Assembly: GCA_005877365.1 (NCBI GenBank)
Contig: VBPP01000002.1
Location: 1-10,930, forward strand
DNA length: 10,930 nt
Source of the DNA: Nitrososphaerota archaeon
GTDB taxonomy: Archaea; Thermoproteota; Nitrososphaeria; Nitrososphaerales; Gagatemarchaeaceae
Direction: 5' to 3'
Part shown: positions 6,348 to 10,930 of the stretch, piece after piece
How positions within the stretch are numbered: the first letter of the stretch is position 1
Layout of the letters: every line of letters begins with the position of its first letter
Position numbers and translations under genes: made by a program
The notes under the pieces: model-generated
Told to the model about the DNA's origin: nothing
The model's input: only the letters and a program-made list of their open reading frames with translations
Database searches by the model: none

Positions 6348-6474
6348 GGGCTGTGAGGACACTAGGATTTGTCTTCATCCAAGCAGAGGAGGCGGGATGA
6401 AAGACCAACGGTGCGAAAGTACGGCGTTGGAAGGGTTTGGAGTCGACCTAGCAGCTAGGACCAGTGTTTAGCCC
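6348..6474 (+). ncRNA. Candidate structured RNA or leader element, unknown family
   Basis: No ORF with coding character covers this segment, but it folds on paper into a closed multibranch structure. The outer helix is GGGCU (6348-6352) with AGCCC (6470-6474). The next is ACACU-A-GG (6359-6366) with CCAGUGU (6461-6467), with one bulged A. Hairpin A pairs UCUUCAUCC (6372-6380) with GGAUGAAAGA (6395-6404) around a GAGGAGG-containing loop. Hairpin B pairs CCAACG (6405-6410) with CGUUGG (6425-6430), then GUGC-GAAA-GUAC with a GNRA tetraloop and one G-U pair. Hairpin C is CCUAG-CAG-CUAGG (6447-6459). The G-U pair and GAAA loop favour the plus strand. The upstream TATA box at 6325 fits a start near 6350. 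It could be a free ncRNA or a leader of the small ORF at 6536. No known family was recognised. Confidence 0.42.
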
Positions 6475-6535
6475 GGACTAATAGGGTTTACAGACAGCGT
6501 AATGCGGGCTATCCAAGGGTTTGGGAGAATCACAC

Positions 6536-6745
6536 TTGGCTAAAGCGAAGAAGGAATTGACAGCCGCAGAGCTGCGGGCTTTACAAGGCTACTTTGAAGC
6601 CCTTGAGGAGATTGCAGGATCTGGAGCGCGCGCAGAAATCCTGTCGCAATTCGATGAGTACTGGATTCGTCAGTTTAACAACGCGTCTAAGAAACTCAGC
6701 AAAGTCGAGAGAATATTTGATAAACACAGCACTAGGCGGGATTAG
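6536..6745 (+). CDS. Small helical hypothetical protein, 69 aa
   Basis: TTG 6536 is preceded by GGGAG at 6523-6527, eight bases away. An in-frame TTG at 6521 would add five residues but would overlap that site. The product (MAKAKKELTAAELRALQGYF and on) is charged, has no cysteine and is predicted to be almost entirely alpha-helical. It has one or two helices before a Gly-Ser-Gly turn (about 28-30) and a basic C-terminal helix ending STRRD. The base composition is visibly lower in GC than in the neighbours. I do not recognise the family. It lies between two foldable non-coding segments, and the upstream one could control it. A small RNA- or protein-binding role is possible but unproven. Confidence 0.5.
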   Translation: MAKAKKELTAAELRALQGYFEALEEIAGSGARAEILSQFDEYWIRQFNNASKKLSKVERIFDKHSTRRD

Positions 6746-6752
6746 ACTCTGA

Positions 6753-6869
6753 CTTGGGGTCCTCCTGCACGTGCTTGTCAGATAACGTCTTGACCATGTG
6801 AAGCAGGCGAATCGAGAGGCATGTTACGAGAATCGGTGGAAACCGCCACCACTAGGCAGCCTCCCCAAG
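6753..6869 (+). other. Non-coding segment with potential for a second closed RNA fold
   Basis: The ends are exactly complementary: CTTGGGG (6753-6759) and CCCCAAG (6863-6869). Inside lie CCTG+CAC (6764-6770) against GTG+CAGG (6798-6807), TGTCA (6776-6780) against TGACCA (6791-6796) with one bulged C, and GAGGC (6816-6820) against GCCTC (6859-6863, competing for one base with the outer helix). A small hairpin, GGTGG/CCACC or alternatively CGGT-GGAA-ACCG, lies at 6834-6850. It could be the 3' UTR or terminator region of the small ORF, or a separate RNA. Individual stems are short, so chance remains a real alternative. Confidence 0.25.
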
Positions 6870-6876
6870 GGAATGA

Positions 6877-6883
6877 GTTATAG
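6877..6883 (+). promoter_or_regulatory. TATA-like box for the HTH regulator gene
   Basis: GTTATAG is centred about 28 bases upstream of the TTG at 6908, with no ribosome-binding site in between. This is consistent with a leaderless transcript of the regulator and supports the TTG start. Confidence 0.45.
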
Positions 6884-6907
6884 AGACCTCCGCAGATTGG
6901 CTTATCA

Positions 6908-7531
6908 TTGCAGTCGCTGACCGATTTTCTTCAGGTTGTTGGAAGGCGCGCGCAGGGTCCGTCGCCAACCTTCGACAGGGCACATCTACTCTTGGCTTTC
7001 ATGACAATAGGCGAAAGCCGAACCATCGGGCGGCAGGCGCTCGCCAAGAGAGTCGGTCTGGGTGAGGGTGCTATCAGGACGATTCTGAAGAGACTGCGAG
7101 ACGACGGCTACATGGAGGTGAACGCATCGGGTTGCTCGCTCACCAGGGGGGGCCTCGCAGCCTACCGAGCCCTGCAGAAGCTCATTCCCGCCAGGCTCAG
7201 GCTGGACTCGACGACCCTCACGGTGGGTAGGGAGCAGTTGGCCCTCCTGGTCCACGGAGGCGGCAGCCGGGTGGGGAACGGAATCCCTCAGAGGGATGCC
7301 GCGATCAAGGTCGGCGCGAGCGGAGCAACGACGTACGTCCTCCGCGACTCGAGGTTCCAGATACCAGGAGACTCCAGCGATTGCGAGAGGGACTTCCCCA
7401 GCCCGGTATGGAAGAAGCTGCGACGAGAGTTGGGACCCACCGACGGCGATGCGATAATCGTCTGCGGGGCCGAGGAAGAGCTTCTCTCCGAGATTGGTGC
7501 GCTCTCGGCTGCAATCACGCTGATGAGATAG
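6908..7531 (+). CDS. DUF4443-like winged-helix transcriptional regulator
   Basis: The 207 residues have an N-terminal winged helix. DRAHLLLAFMTIG (23-35) is the first helix, RQALAKRVGLGEGAIRTILKRLRDDG (42-67) is the HTH with its recognition helix, and MEVNASGCSLTRGG (69-82) is the wing. A linker helix and a C-terminal alpha/beta ligand-type domain (about 95-207) follow, ending in GDAIIVCGAEEELLSEIGALSAAI. The order and the 'GR.aLA..vgLGEGaiRTiLkrL' signature match archaeal DUF4443 regulators, whose C-terminal domain is thought to sense a small molecule. The target is unknown. The nearest divergent promoter, with a palindrome, belongs to the ECF operon 600 bp upstream. A link is only positional. 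The gene is monocistronic and convergent with the DUF59 gene, six bases apart. Confidence 0.65.
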   Translation: MQSLTDFLQVVGRRAQGPSPTFDRAHLLLAFMTIGESRTIGRQALAKRVGLGEGAIRTILKRLRDDGYMEVNASGCSLTRGGLAAYRALQKLIPARLRLDSTTLTVGREQLALLVHGGGSRVGNGIPQRDAAIKVGASGATTYVLRDSRFQIPGDSSDCERDFPSPVWKKLRRELGPTDGDAIIVCGAEEELLSEIGALSAAITLMR

Positions 7532-7537
7532 CGCCCT

Positions 7538-7879
7538 CTACTGCTTCGGGGTTTCTTGGGGCGGCACGGCGGTCGTGGCGGGCGGTTTGTTCACCTGTCT
7601 GTTAATCGCCTCGGCGAAGTAGTGACCCGTAACGACGACGTGCACGTCCTTTACACCCTTGACGCCCATCACGCCCGTCTTGATGTCTTGCGATATCTTC
7701 AGCGCGAAGACCGGAGGGCAGTACTGCGTCGTCGCGTGATACTGTACGTCGACCAATCCCTCCTTGATCTCCAGCTTGTCTATCAAGTTCATCTCCACTA
7801 TCGGTACCCCCACTTCAGGGTCAACTATCCTCGATATCTGCTTCTGAACCTCCTTTAGGTCTACCTGCTCGGTCGACAT
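7538..7879 (-). CDS. MIP18/DUF59 family (SufT/PaaD-like) Fe-S assembly-type protein
   Basis: The 113 residues hold one DUF59 (PF01883) domain: helix VDLKEVQKQISRIV, the signature DPEVGVPIVEMNLI (20-33), then strands around VDVQYHATTQYCPP with the conserved C54, and an HYFAEAINRQV terminal helix. A Pro/Thr/Gln-rich tail (98-113) is unusual and likely disordered. Family members (SufT, PaaD, CIAO2/MIP18) help mature or insert Fe-S clusters. The target here is unknown. ATG 7879 is chosen because GGTGA lies seven bases upstream and a TATA box about 34 bases upstream. The longer in-frame reading beginning at 8107 covers promoter sequence and part of the methyltransferase gene and is not real. Confidence 0.85.
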   Translation of the reverse strand: MSTEQVDLKEVQKQISRIVDPEVGVPIVEMNLIDKLEIKEGLVDVQYHATTQYCPPVFALKISQDIKTGVMGVKGVKDVHVVVTGHYFAEAINRQVNKPPATTAVPPQETPKQ

Positions 7880-7909
7880 CCTATTTTCACCTTTTTCAGC
7901 TCGGGCTGC

Positions 7910-7917
7910 TATAAAAG
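7910..7917 (-). promoter_or_regulatory. TATA box for the DUF59 gene
   Basis: On the minus strand this reads CTTTTATA, centred about 34 bases upstream of ATG 7879. Transcription would start near 7887, leaving a very short leader that includes or borders the GGTGA site. Confidence 0.55.
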
Positions 7918-7928
7918 ACTGTCTCGGT

Positions 7929-7948
7929 GGAACGCTCTCAGGCGTTCC
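7929..7948. repeat. Inverted repeat in divergent DUF59/methyltransferase promoter region
   Basis: GGAACGC (7929-7935) and GCGTTCC (7942-7948) are exact reverse complements separated by six bases. The repeat lies 11 bp upstream of the DUF59 TATA box and about 45 bp upstream of the methyltransferase ATG, in the only free part of the intergenic region. It could be an activator or repressor site for one or both genes. Confidence 0.4.
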
Positions 7949-7991
7949 CGAAACCGTATTAGTGGTGTCTCCTCTCGAGGGGAGGCGACAG

Positions 7992-8564
7992 ATGAACAGG
8001 GCAGAGGCCGTCCTCAGGGCGATAGAGAGGATGGGGGAGCGAAACTTCATCCCCGTAATTGGGCCCGAGAAGGGGAAGATCCTCGACGACGTAATCAGGG
8101 CCTCCAAGCCCCGGCGTGTCCTCGAGATAGGGACCTTGATCGGTTACAGCGCGATACGAATCGCTCGACTACTCCCACGTGGCGGCAGGCTGGTCTGCAT
8201 CGAGATGAACGCCCACCACGCCGAGATGGCCAGGATGAACCTGGAGCGCGCGGGGCTCTCGCAGCGGGTGGAGATAATCGTGGACGACGCGAAGCGAGCG
8301 ATCCCTCTTTTGCACGGAACATTCGACGTCGTCTTTATCGACGCCGAGAAGTCGGAGTACTACACCTACCTGAAACTCGTGGAACCCCGATTACACCAAG
8401 GGAGTGTCGTCGTCGCCGACAACGCCGGGGTCTTTGCCCGAGAGATGAAAGAGTACCTCTCCTACGTCCGCCAGTCGGGGAAGTACGAGAGCCGGTACTA
8501 CGAATCCACGATGGAATTCGACCCCAACACCAAAGACGGCGTCGAGGTAAGCACGAAGCTTTAG
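7992..8564 (+). CDS. SAM-dependent O-methyltransferase (COMT-like, PF01596 type)
   Basis: The 190 residues form a Rossmann-fold methyltransferase. Motif I is VLEIGTLIGYSAIRIA (43-58), with the acidic E70 after it (LVCIEMNAHHAEMA). VEIIVDDA (93-100) precedes motif FDVVFIDAEKSEYYTYL (111-127), where D117 and neighbours bind metal in the catechol O-methyltransferase family. VVADNAG (140-146) provides the second metal and catalytic Asp-Asn pair. The length is slightly below that of typical members (about 200-220), with a short N-terminus. The substrate, a small catechol-like or other hydroxyl compound, cannot be told. ATG 7992 follows a strong GGGGAGGCG site; an upstream in-frame GTG at 7962 would overlap that site. 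Its stop overlaps the stop of the minus-strand gene at 8561 by four bases. Confidence 0.85.
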   Translation: MNRAEAVLRAIERMGERNFIPVIGPEKGKILDDVIRASKPRRVLEIGTLIGYSAIRIARLLPRGGRLVCIEMNAHHAEMARMNLERAGLSQRVEIIVDDAKRAIPLLHGTFDVVFIDAEKSEYYTYLKLVEPRLHQGSVVVADNAGVFAREMKEYLSYVRQSGKYESRYYESTMEFDPNTKDGVEVSTKL

Positions 8565-8839
8565 CCGAAAAATTTCTTATCGTAGGACGGCTGGAAGTCG
8601 CGGTAGCGCCCTCTAATCGCCTCGACGCAGCCCATCAGTATAGACCTGTATGCACGCTCTCCCTCCTCCCCCGCCTCAAGACAGTGAATCCTGTGTACCC
8701 AGTACATAGCCCGAAGAAAACTCTGTGGTCCGGGAGAGGACGAGATGTGATTCAGCTCCTTCTCGACTATTCTCCTGATTTCGAGAGAGCTCAATCCTTT
8801 TAGAAACCCCGCCTCTCTATTTACGGCTAGCGATACCAT
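8561..8839 (-). CDS. Small helical hypothetical protein, 92 aa
   Basis: The frame is open far upstream (to 9157), but that part is antisense to the nitroreductase. ATG 8839 is chosen because a TATA-like element at 8859-8868 lies about 24 bases upstream, giving a leaderless mRNA. The product (MVSLAVNREAGFLKGLSSLE to FQPSYDKKFFG) is soluble and helical, with two cysteines (53, 71) and a Trp/Tyr-bearing central helix (FLRAMYWVHRIHCLE, 41-55). I do not recognise the family. It is divergent from the nitroreductase gene, 57 bp away, and convergent with the methyltransferase gene, with overlapping stops (TTAG on the plus strand). Confidence 0.5.
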   Translation of the reverse strand: MVSLAVNREAGFLKGLSSLEIRRIVEKELNHISSSPGPQSFLRAMYWVHRIHCLEAGEEGERAYRSILMGCVEAIRGRYRDFQPSYDKKFFG

Positions 8840-8858
8840 CGCCTCGACAGGCGAACGG

Positions 8859-8868
8859 ATTTTTATTC
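8859..8868. promoter_or_regulatory. Shared AT-rich TATA element of a divergent pair
   Basis: ATTTTTATTC lies between ATG 8839 (minus) and TTG 8897 (plus). Read to the left it is about 24 bases from the ATG. Read to the right it would start transcription near 8889, eight bases before the TTG. One element probably serves both genes. Confidence 0.5.
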
Positions 8869-8896
8869 CTGTCAGTGCGAGAGGGCGCGAGGACTG

Positions 8897-9406
8897 TTGG
8901 ACACGTACGAATCCATCGCCACGAAGCTCGACGTGCGCGAATTTAGCTCCAGACCGGTCCCGGCGGAGATCAAACGCAAGGTTCTCGAGGCGGCGCGCCT
9001 CACGCAGAGCGGGAATAACCTCCAGCACTGGCGCTTCATTCTCGTCGAGGGGAAGGAGAACCTGAAGAGGCTGGCCGGAGACAGCACCTCGGGGAGATGG
9101 GTGGCGGGAGCCGACTTCGCCGTGATAGTCCTCACCAATCCCAAGTACCCATTTCACCTGCTCGACGCGGGGAGGGCGACCCAGGACATGCAGCTGGCGG
9201 CATGGAACTACGGAGTCGCCTCAGGAGTCTACACGGGGATCGACAGGCGAGCTCTCGCAAGAGACTTCGGAATCCCGGAAGAACTCAATCCTTCCGCGGT
9301 CGTCGCCTTTGGCTATCCCGTGAAGAAAATTATCGGGAAGAAGAATCGAAAGCCCTTGAGCGAGTTGGCCTTCCAGGACAAGTACGGGAAGAAGCTCGCG
9401 ATCTAG
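8897..9406 (+). CDS. Nitroreductase-family FMN oxidoreductase
   Basis: The 169-residue protein has the nitroreductase-fold hallmarks. VREFSSRPVP (13-22) carries the FMN-phosphate Arg14. AARLTQSGNNLQHWRFILVEG (32-52) corresponds to the 'a..aPSg.n.QpwrFivv' segment. LDAGRATQDMQLAAWNYGVASG (89-110) is the dimer-interface helix. VVAFGYPVKK (135-144) and KNRKPLSEL (149-157) form the C-terminal FMN site. Such proteins use NAD(P)H and FMN to reduce nitro compounds, quinones or flavins. The natural substrate is unknown. It is shorter than classical NfsB types, like the small archaeal members. The TTG start has GAGG seven bases upstream. It is monocistronic and convergent with the cupin gene, 16 bp away. 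Confidence 0.88.
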   Translation: MDTYESIATKLDVREFSSRPVPAEIKRKVLEAARLTQSGNNLQHWRFILVEGKENLKRLAGDSTSGRWVAGADFAVIVLTNPKYPFHLLDAGRATQDMQLAAWNYGVASGVYTGIDRRALARDFGIPEELNPSAVVAFGYPVKKIIGKKNRKPLSELAFQDKYGKKLAI

Positions 9407-9422
9407 GAAGGACGAAGAACAC

Positions 9423-9833
9423 CTAACAACTGCATGCATCTTCTGCTGCGACCTTCTCCGTTCCTCCTCGTCTTAGTCGTCCCTCCGCACCTCTCACACA
9501 GAGCATCTGGAATGTCTCCTCATTCGAGTTAGAGAATTGATGGACTTGGTTAGGGGCGATGAAGACTACATCCCCCTCCTCGACATCCCGGAGGGTCGGG
9601 ACGTCATTAACCATCGTCAGGAGCTTCGCCCTTCCCCTCAGGACGTACACCTCGTGCTCGTAGGGATGCTGATCGTGGGGCGTCTGTCCTCCCGGCTCAA
9701 TCTCGTAGAGTCGAAGGTAGAAGTTGTTGGCGCCGTGACGCTGGTCGATCAGGTATCGAACCTTCGTCGACTTCGCGTCTCTCATCAGAAGGGGCTCCTC
9801 GCTGACCTGCTCCCTGTTGACGATGTAGGCCAT
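9423..9833 (-). CDS. Single-domain cupin protein with CSC tail
   Basis: The 136 residues form one cupin barrel. Motif 1 is GGQTPHDQHPYEHEVYVLRG (48-67), with H53/H56, H60 and E61 as candidate metal ligands. The usual H-x-H is spaced H-D-Q-H here. Motif 2 is GDVVFIAPNQVHQFSNSN (87-104), with H98 as the third His and Gln in place of the common Gly of P-x-G. It is likely to bind a divalent metal, but enzyme, isomerase and sensor roles are all possible. The C-terminus ends EDACSC, a possible extra metal-binding or redox pair. It begins 29 bp after the F420-type oxidoreductase. A TATA-like element overlaps that gene's stop codon, so it may be read from the operon and from its own promoter. Confidence 0.82.
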   Translation of the reverse strand: MAYIVNREQVSEEPLLMRDAKSTKVRYLIDQRHGANNFYLRLYEIEPGGQTPHDQHPYEHEVYVLRGRAKLLTMVNDVPTLRDVEEGDVVFIAPNQVHQFSNSNEETFQMLCVRGAEGRLRRGGTEKVAAEDACSC

Positions 9834-9860
9834 CCTTCTCTGCTTCTACGCGTGCCAGCG

Positions 9861-9868
9861 ATTTAAGT
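9861..9868 (-). promoter_or_regulatory. TATA-like element upstream of the cupin gene
   Basis: On the minus strand this reads ACTTAAAT, centred about 31 bases upstream of ATG 9833 and overlapping the TAA stop of the upstream gene. It would allow separate transcription of the cupin gene. Confidence 0.4.
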
Positions 9869-10897
9869 CTGCGCAGAGCCTTTCTTGAAGGCCCTAGCCA
9901 GCCCCGCCCAACCGGCTGACCCATCGAACGGCGTGTAGAGCCGCACCCTGTCCAAGACACCCTCGTACCTGTCCCTGATGAGTCCCGGGAGTTCTTCCCA
10001 CAGACCTTCCAGGACGAACTCGCGAAGCATCTCGTCGGAGACCTCCTGTGACATGCGGTCCCAATCCCCGCTCACCGACTTTGTGTGTAGCCTGTCGCAG
10101 GCGTCCCCCCAACCGTGGAGTTCGAGAACCCCCCTGTATGTTCTCGTCGAAGCGTAGAAGGCGACCTGACGCCTGCATTCCTCCCTCGCCCTCCGCAGCT
10201 CCGCCCGATTCTTCCCCGTCGCGACGAAGACCGAGGCAGCCAGTTGTATCTCGCCGCGGCCTCGTCCCGACTTCGCCAATCCTTCTCGAACCGAGCTGAG
10301 GATTCGTTCCTTCACGTATCGCACCGTGTGGAGGGGATGAATGTGGAGTCCGTCGCAGAGTTCTCCCGCGAGCGCGCACATCCGCGAGTTCACGCCGGCG
10401 AGGAAGATCGGAATCTTGGGATGCTCGATCGGACCGGGATTGAAGAAGGGCGTCATGAGGTTGATCCTGTAGAACCTGCCCTCGAATTCCAGTCGCTCGC
10501 CCGTCTGCCAGGCACCCCAGATCGACCTCAGCGCGCGTATCACCTCTCTCATGCGGGCGACTGGAGGCTCCCACTTCATCCCGAAACGCCGCTCGATGTG
10601 GCCCTTCACCTGACTTCCCAGACCGAGTATCAGTCTCCCCCTCGAAAGGTTCTGGATGTCCCAAGAGGCGTAGGCCAGCGTCATCGGACTTCTCGTGAAC
10701 GCCAAGGCGATCGCCGTTCCTAGCCGAACCCTCTGAGAGTTTGCAGCCGCGAGGGCCAGCTGCACGAAGGGGTCGTGGCGTATCTCGTTCGCCCAGACGG
10801 CGCCCACCCCCATTCCGTCGGCAGCCCTCGCGAGGGAAGAGACTTTCGAAACCATCTTGGTCGCGAGTTCGACGTCGAAGTACAAGGTCCCATCCAT
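9863..10897 (-). CDS. F420-dependent luciferase-like (LLM class) oxidoreductase
   Basis: The 344-residue TIM-barrel protein is of the bacterial-luciferase superfamily. RVRLGTAIALAFTRSPMTLAYASWDIQ (56-82) is the conserved 'lGTav...rhP..lA...a.ld.ls' region. RGRLILGLGSQVKGHIERRFGM (86-107) supplies the cofactor phosphate site. RMREVIRALRSIW (115-127), FEGRFYRI (138-145), IPIFLAGVNSRMCALAGELCDGLHIHP (162-188) and a C-terminal helical segment follow. The 'V.GHIERRFG' and 'aGELcDGlhvHP' phrases resemble the TIGR03617 (MSMEG_2256-like) F420-dependent group. It would carry out hydride transfer between F420 and an unknown secondary alcohol, aldehyde or carbonyl. The ATG has GAGAGGA seven bases upstream and a TATA-like box about 22 bases away. 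It leads a two-gene unit with the cupin. Confidence 0.87.
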   Translation of the reverse strand: MDGTLYFDVELATKMVSKVSSLARAADGMGVGAVWANEIRHDPFVQLALAAANSQRVRLGTAIALAFTRSPMTLAYASWDIQNLSRGRLILGLGSQVKGHIERRFGMKWEPPVARMREVIRALRSIWGAWQTGERLEFEGRFYRINLMTPFFNPGPIEHPKIPIFLAGVNSRMCALAGELCDGLHIHPLHTVRYVKERILSSVREGLAKSGRGRGEIQLAASVFVATGKNRAELRRAREECRRQVAFYASTRTYRGVLELHGWGDACDRLHTKSVSGDWDRMSQEVSDEMLREFVLEGLWEELPGLIRDRYEGVLDRVRLYTPFDGSAGWAGLARAFKKGSAQT

Positions 10898-10914
10898 CGG
10901 TCTTCCTCTCGAAT

Positions 10915-10922
10915 TGATAAAG
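10915..10922 (-). promoter_or_regulatory. TATA-like box for the LLM oxidoreductase/cupin unit
   Basis: On the minus strand this reads CTTTATCA, centred about 22 bases upstream of ATG 10897. The transcript would have almost no leader, although a GAGAGGA stretch also sits in front of the ATG. Confidence 0.4.
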
Positions 10923-10930
10923 CGGAGGAG

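Noticed and set aside
6336..6360. Cobalamin riboswitch, because GCCCACTG resembles the GCCACTG core near a transcobalamin-like operon
   Set aside because: It is on the strand away from the ECF genes, has an extra base, and the rest of the B12-box fold is not visible.
5721..6362. In-frame N-terminal extension of the DUF4430 protein to 439 residues
   Set aside because: It runs antisense-frame through the ECF S gene, is Arg/Pro-rich and has no membrane-anchor logic; GTG 5720 has a strong GGAGG site and a GTGA overlap.
6394..6470. C/D-box guide RNA (GGGATGA resembles box C)
   Set aside because: There is no box D (CTGA) at a suitable distance and no terminal stem bringing the two together.
7967..7987. 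Hairpin hiding the methyltransferase ribosome-binding site (CTCCTC-TCGA-GGGGAG)
   Set aside because: The likely transcription start from the weak TATA near 7956-7962 falls at about 7985, so the left arm would probably not be in the mRNA.
7880..8107. Upstream extension of the DUF59 protein to 189 residues
   Set aside because: It would cross the TATA box, the inverted repeat and the methyltransferase start; ATG 7879 with GGTGA gives a normal family length.
8840..9157. Upstream extension of the 92-aa protein to 198 residues
   Set aside because: It lies antisense to the conserved nitroreductase sequence, and a TATA-like box sits right before ATG 8839.
10115..10723. 202-residue plus-strand ORF
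   Set aside because: It is antisense to the LLM oxidoreductase; low-complexity Arg/Pro/Ser composition is typical of shadow frames in GC-rich DNA.

Overview
The window looks archaeal, most likely from the Thermoproteota/Nitrososphaeria-Bathyarchaeia side (inference; no marker gene here fixes the lineage). Archaeal TATA-like boxes sit about 22-32 nt upstream of many start codons, so several genes look leaderless. Others carry GGTGA or GGAGG ribosome-binding sites. Nine of 16 called starts are GTG or TTG. The gene families also fit: a DUF4443-type HTH regulator, an F420-type luciferase-like oxidoreductase, a MIP18/DUF59 protein and a group-II ECF substrate-binding subunit without its energizing module. 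An indoleamine-dioxygenase-like haem enzyme suggests access to oxygen. No tRNA, rRNA, CRISPR array or transposase was seen.

Layout. 1-578 (minus): a small hypothetical protein followed by a truncated HEFYH putative metallopeptidase. 579-1158: a decayed plus-strand locus, in which a frameshifted N-terminal remnant of a GH3-like acyl-acid-amido synthetase runs into a DUF4097-like repeat remnant. 1159-3173 (minus): an indoleamine 2,3-dioxygenase-like protein followed 29 bp later by a HEAT-repeat/AlkD-like protein. 3353-4999 (plus): a small membrane protein with a cysteine cluster, then a soluble Asp-box (BNR) beta-propeller. 5043-6304 (minus): an ECF S component translationally coupled (GTGA overlap) to a membrane-anchored DUF4430 (transcobalamin-C-like) protein, with a perfect 21-bp palindrome between TATA box and start.

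6305-6907 is the least ordinary stretch. It holds a divergent TATA box, a plus-strand segment that folds on paper into a closed multibranch RNA with a GAAA tetraloop, a 69-codon unknown ORF, and a second foldable segment. The 3' strand of the first RNA's closing helix can instead pair with a segment just upstream of the small ORF, which is a switch-like arrangement.

6908-10897: a DUF4443-like regulator (plus), a MIP18/DUF59 Fe-S assembly-type protein (minus), a SAM-dependent O-methyltransferase (plus) whose stop overlaps that of a small unknown gene (minus), a nitroreductase (plus), and a minus-strand pair of F420-dependent LLM oxidoreductase and cupin. Apart from the ECF/DUF4430, dioxygenase/HEAT and LLM/cupin pairs, the genes are mostly monocistronic housekeeping or redox functions with compact, often divergent promoters.
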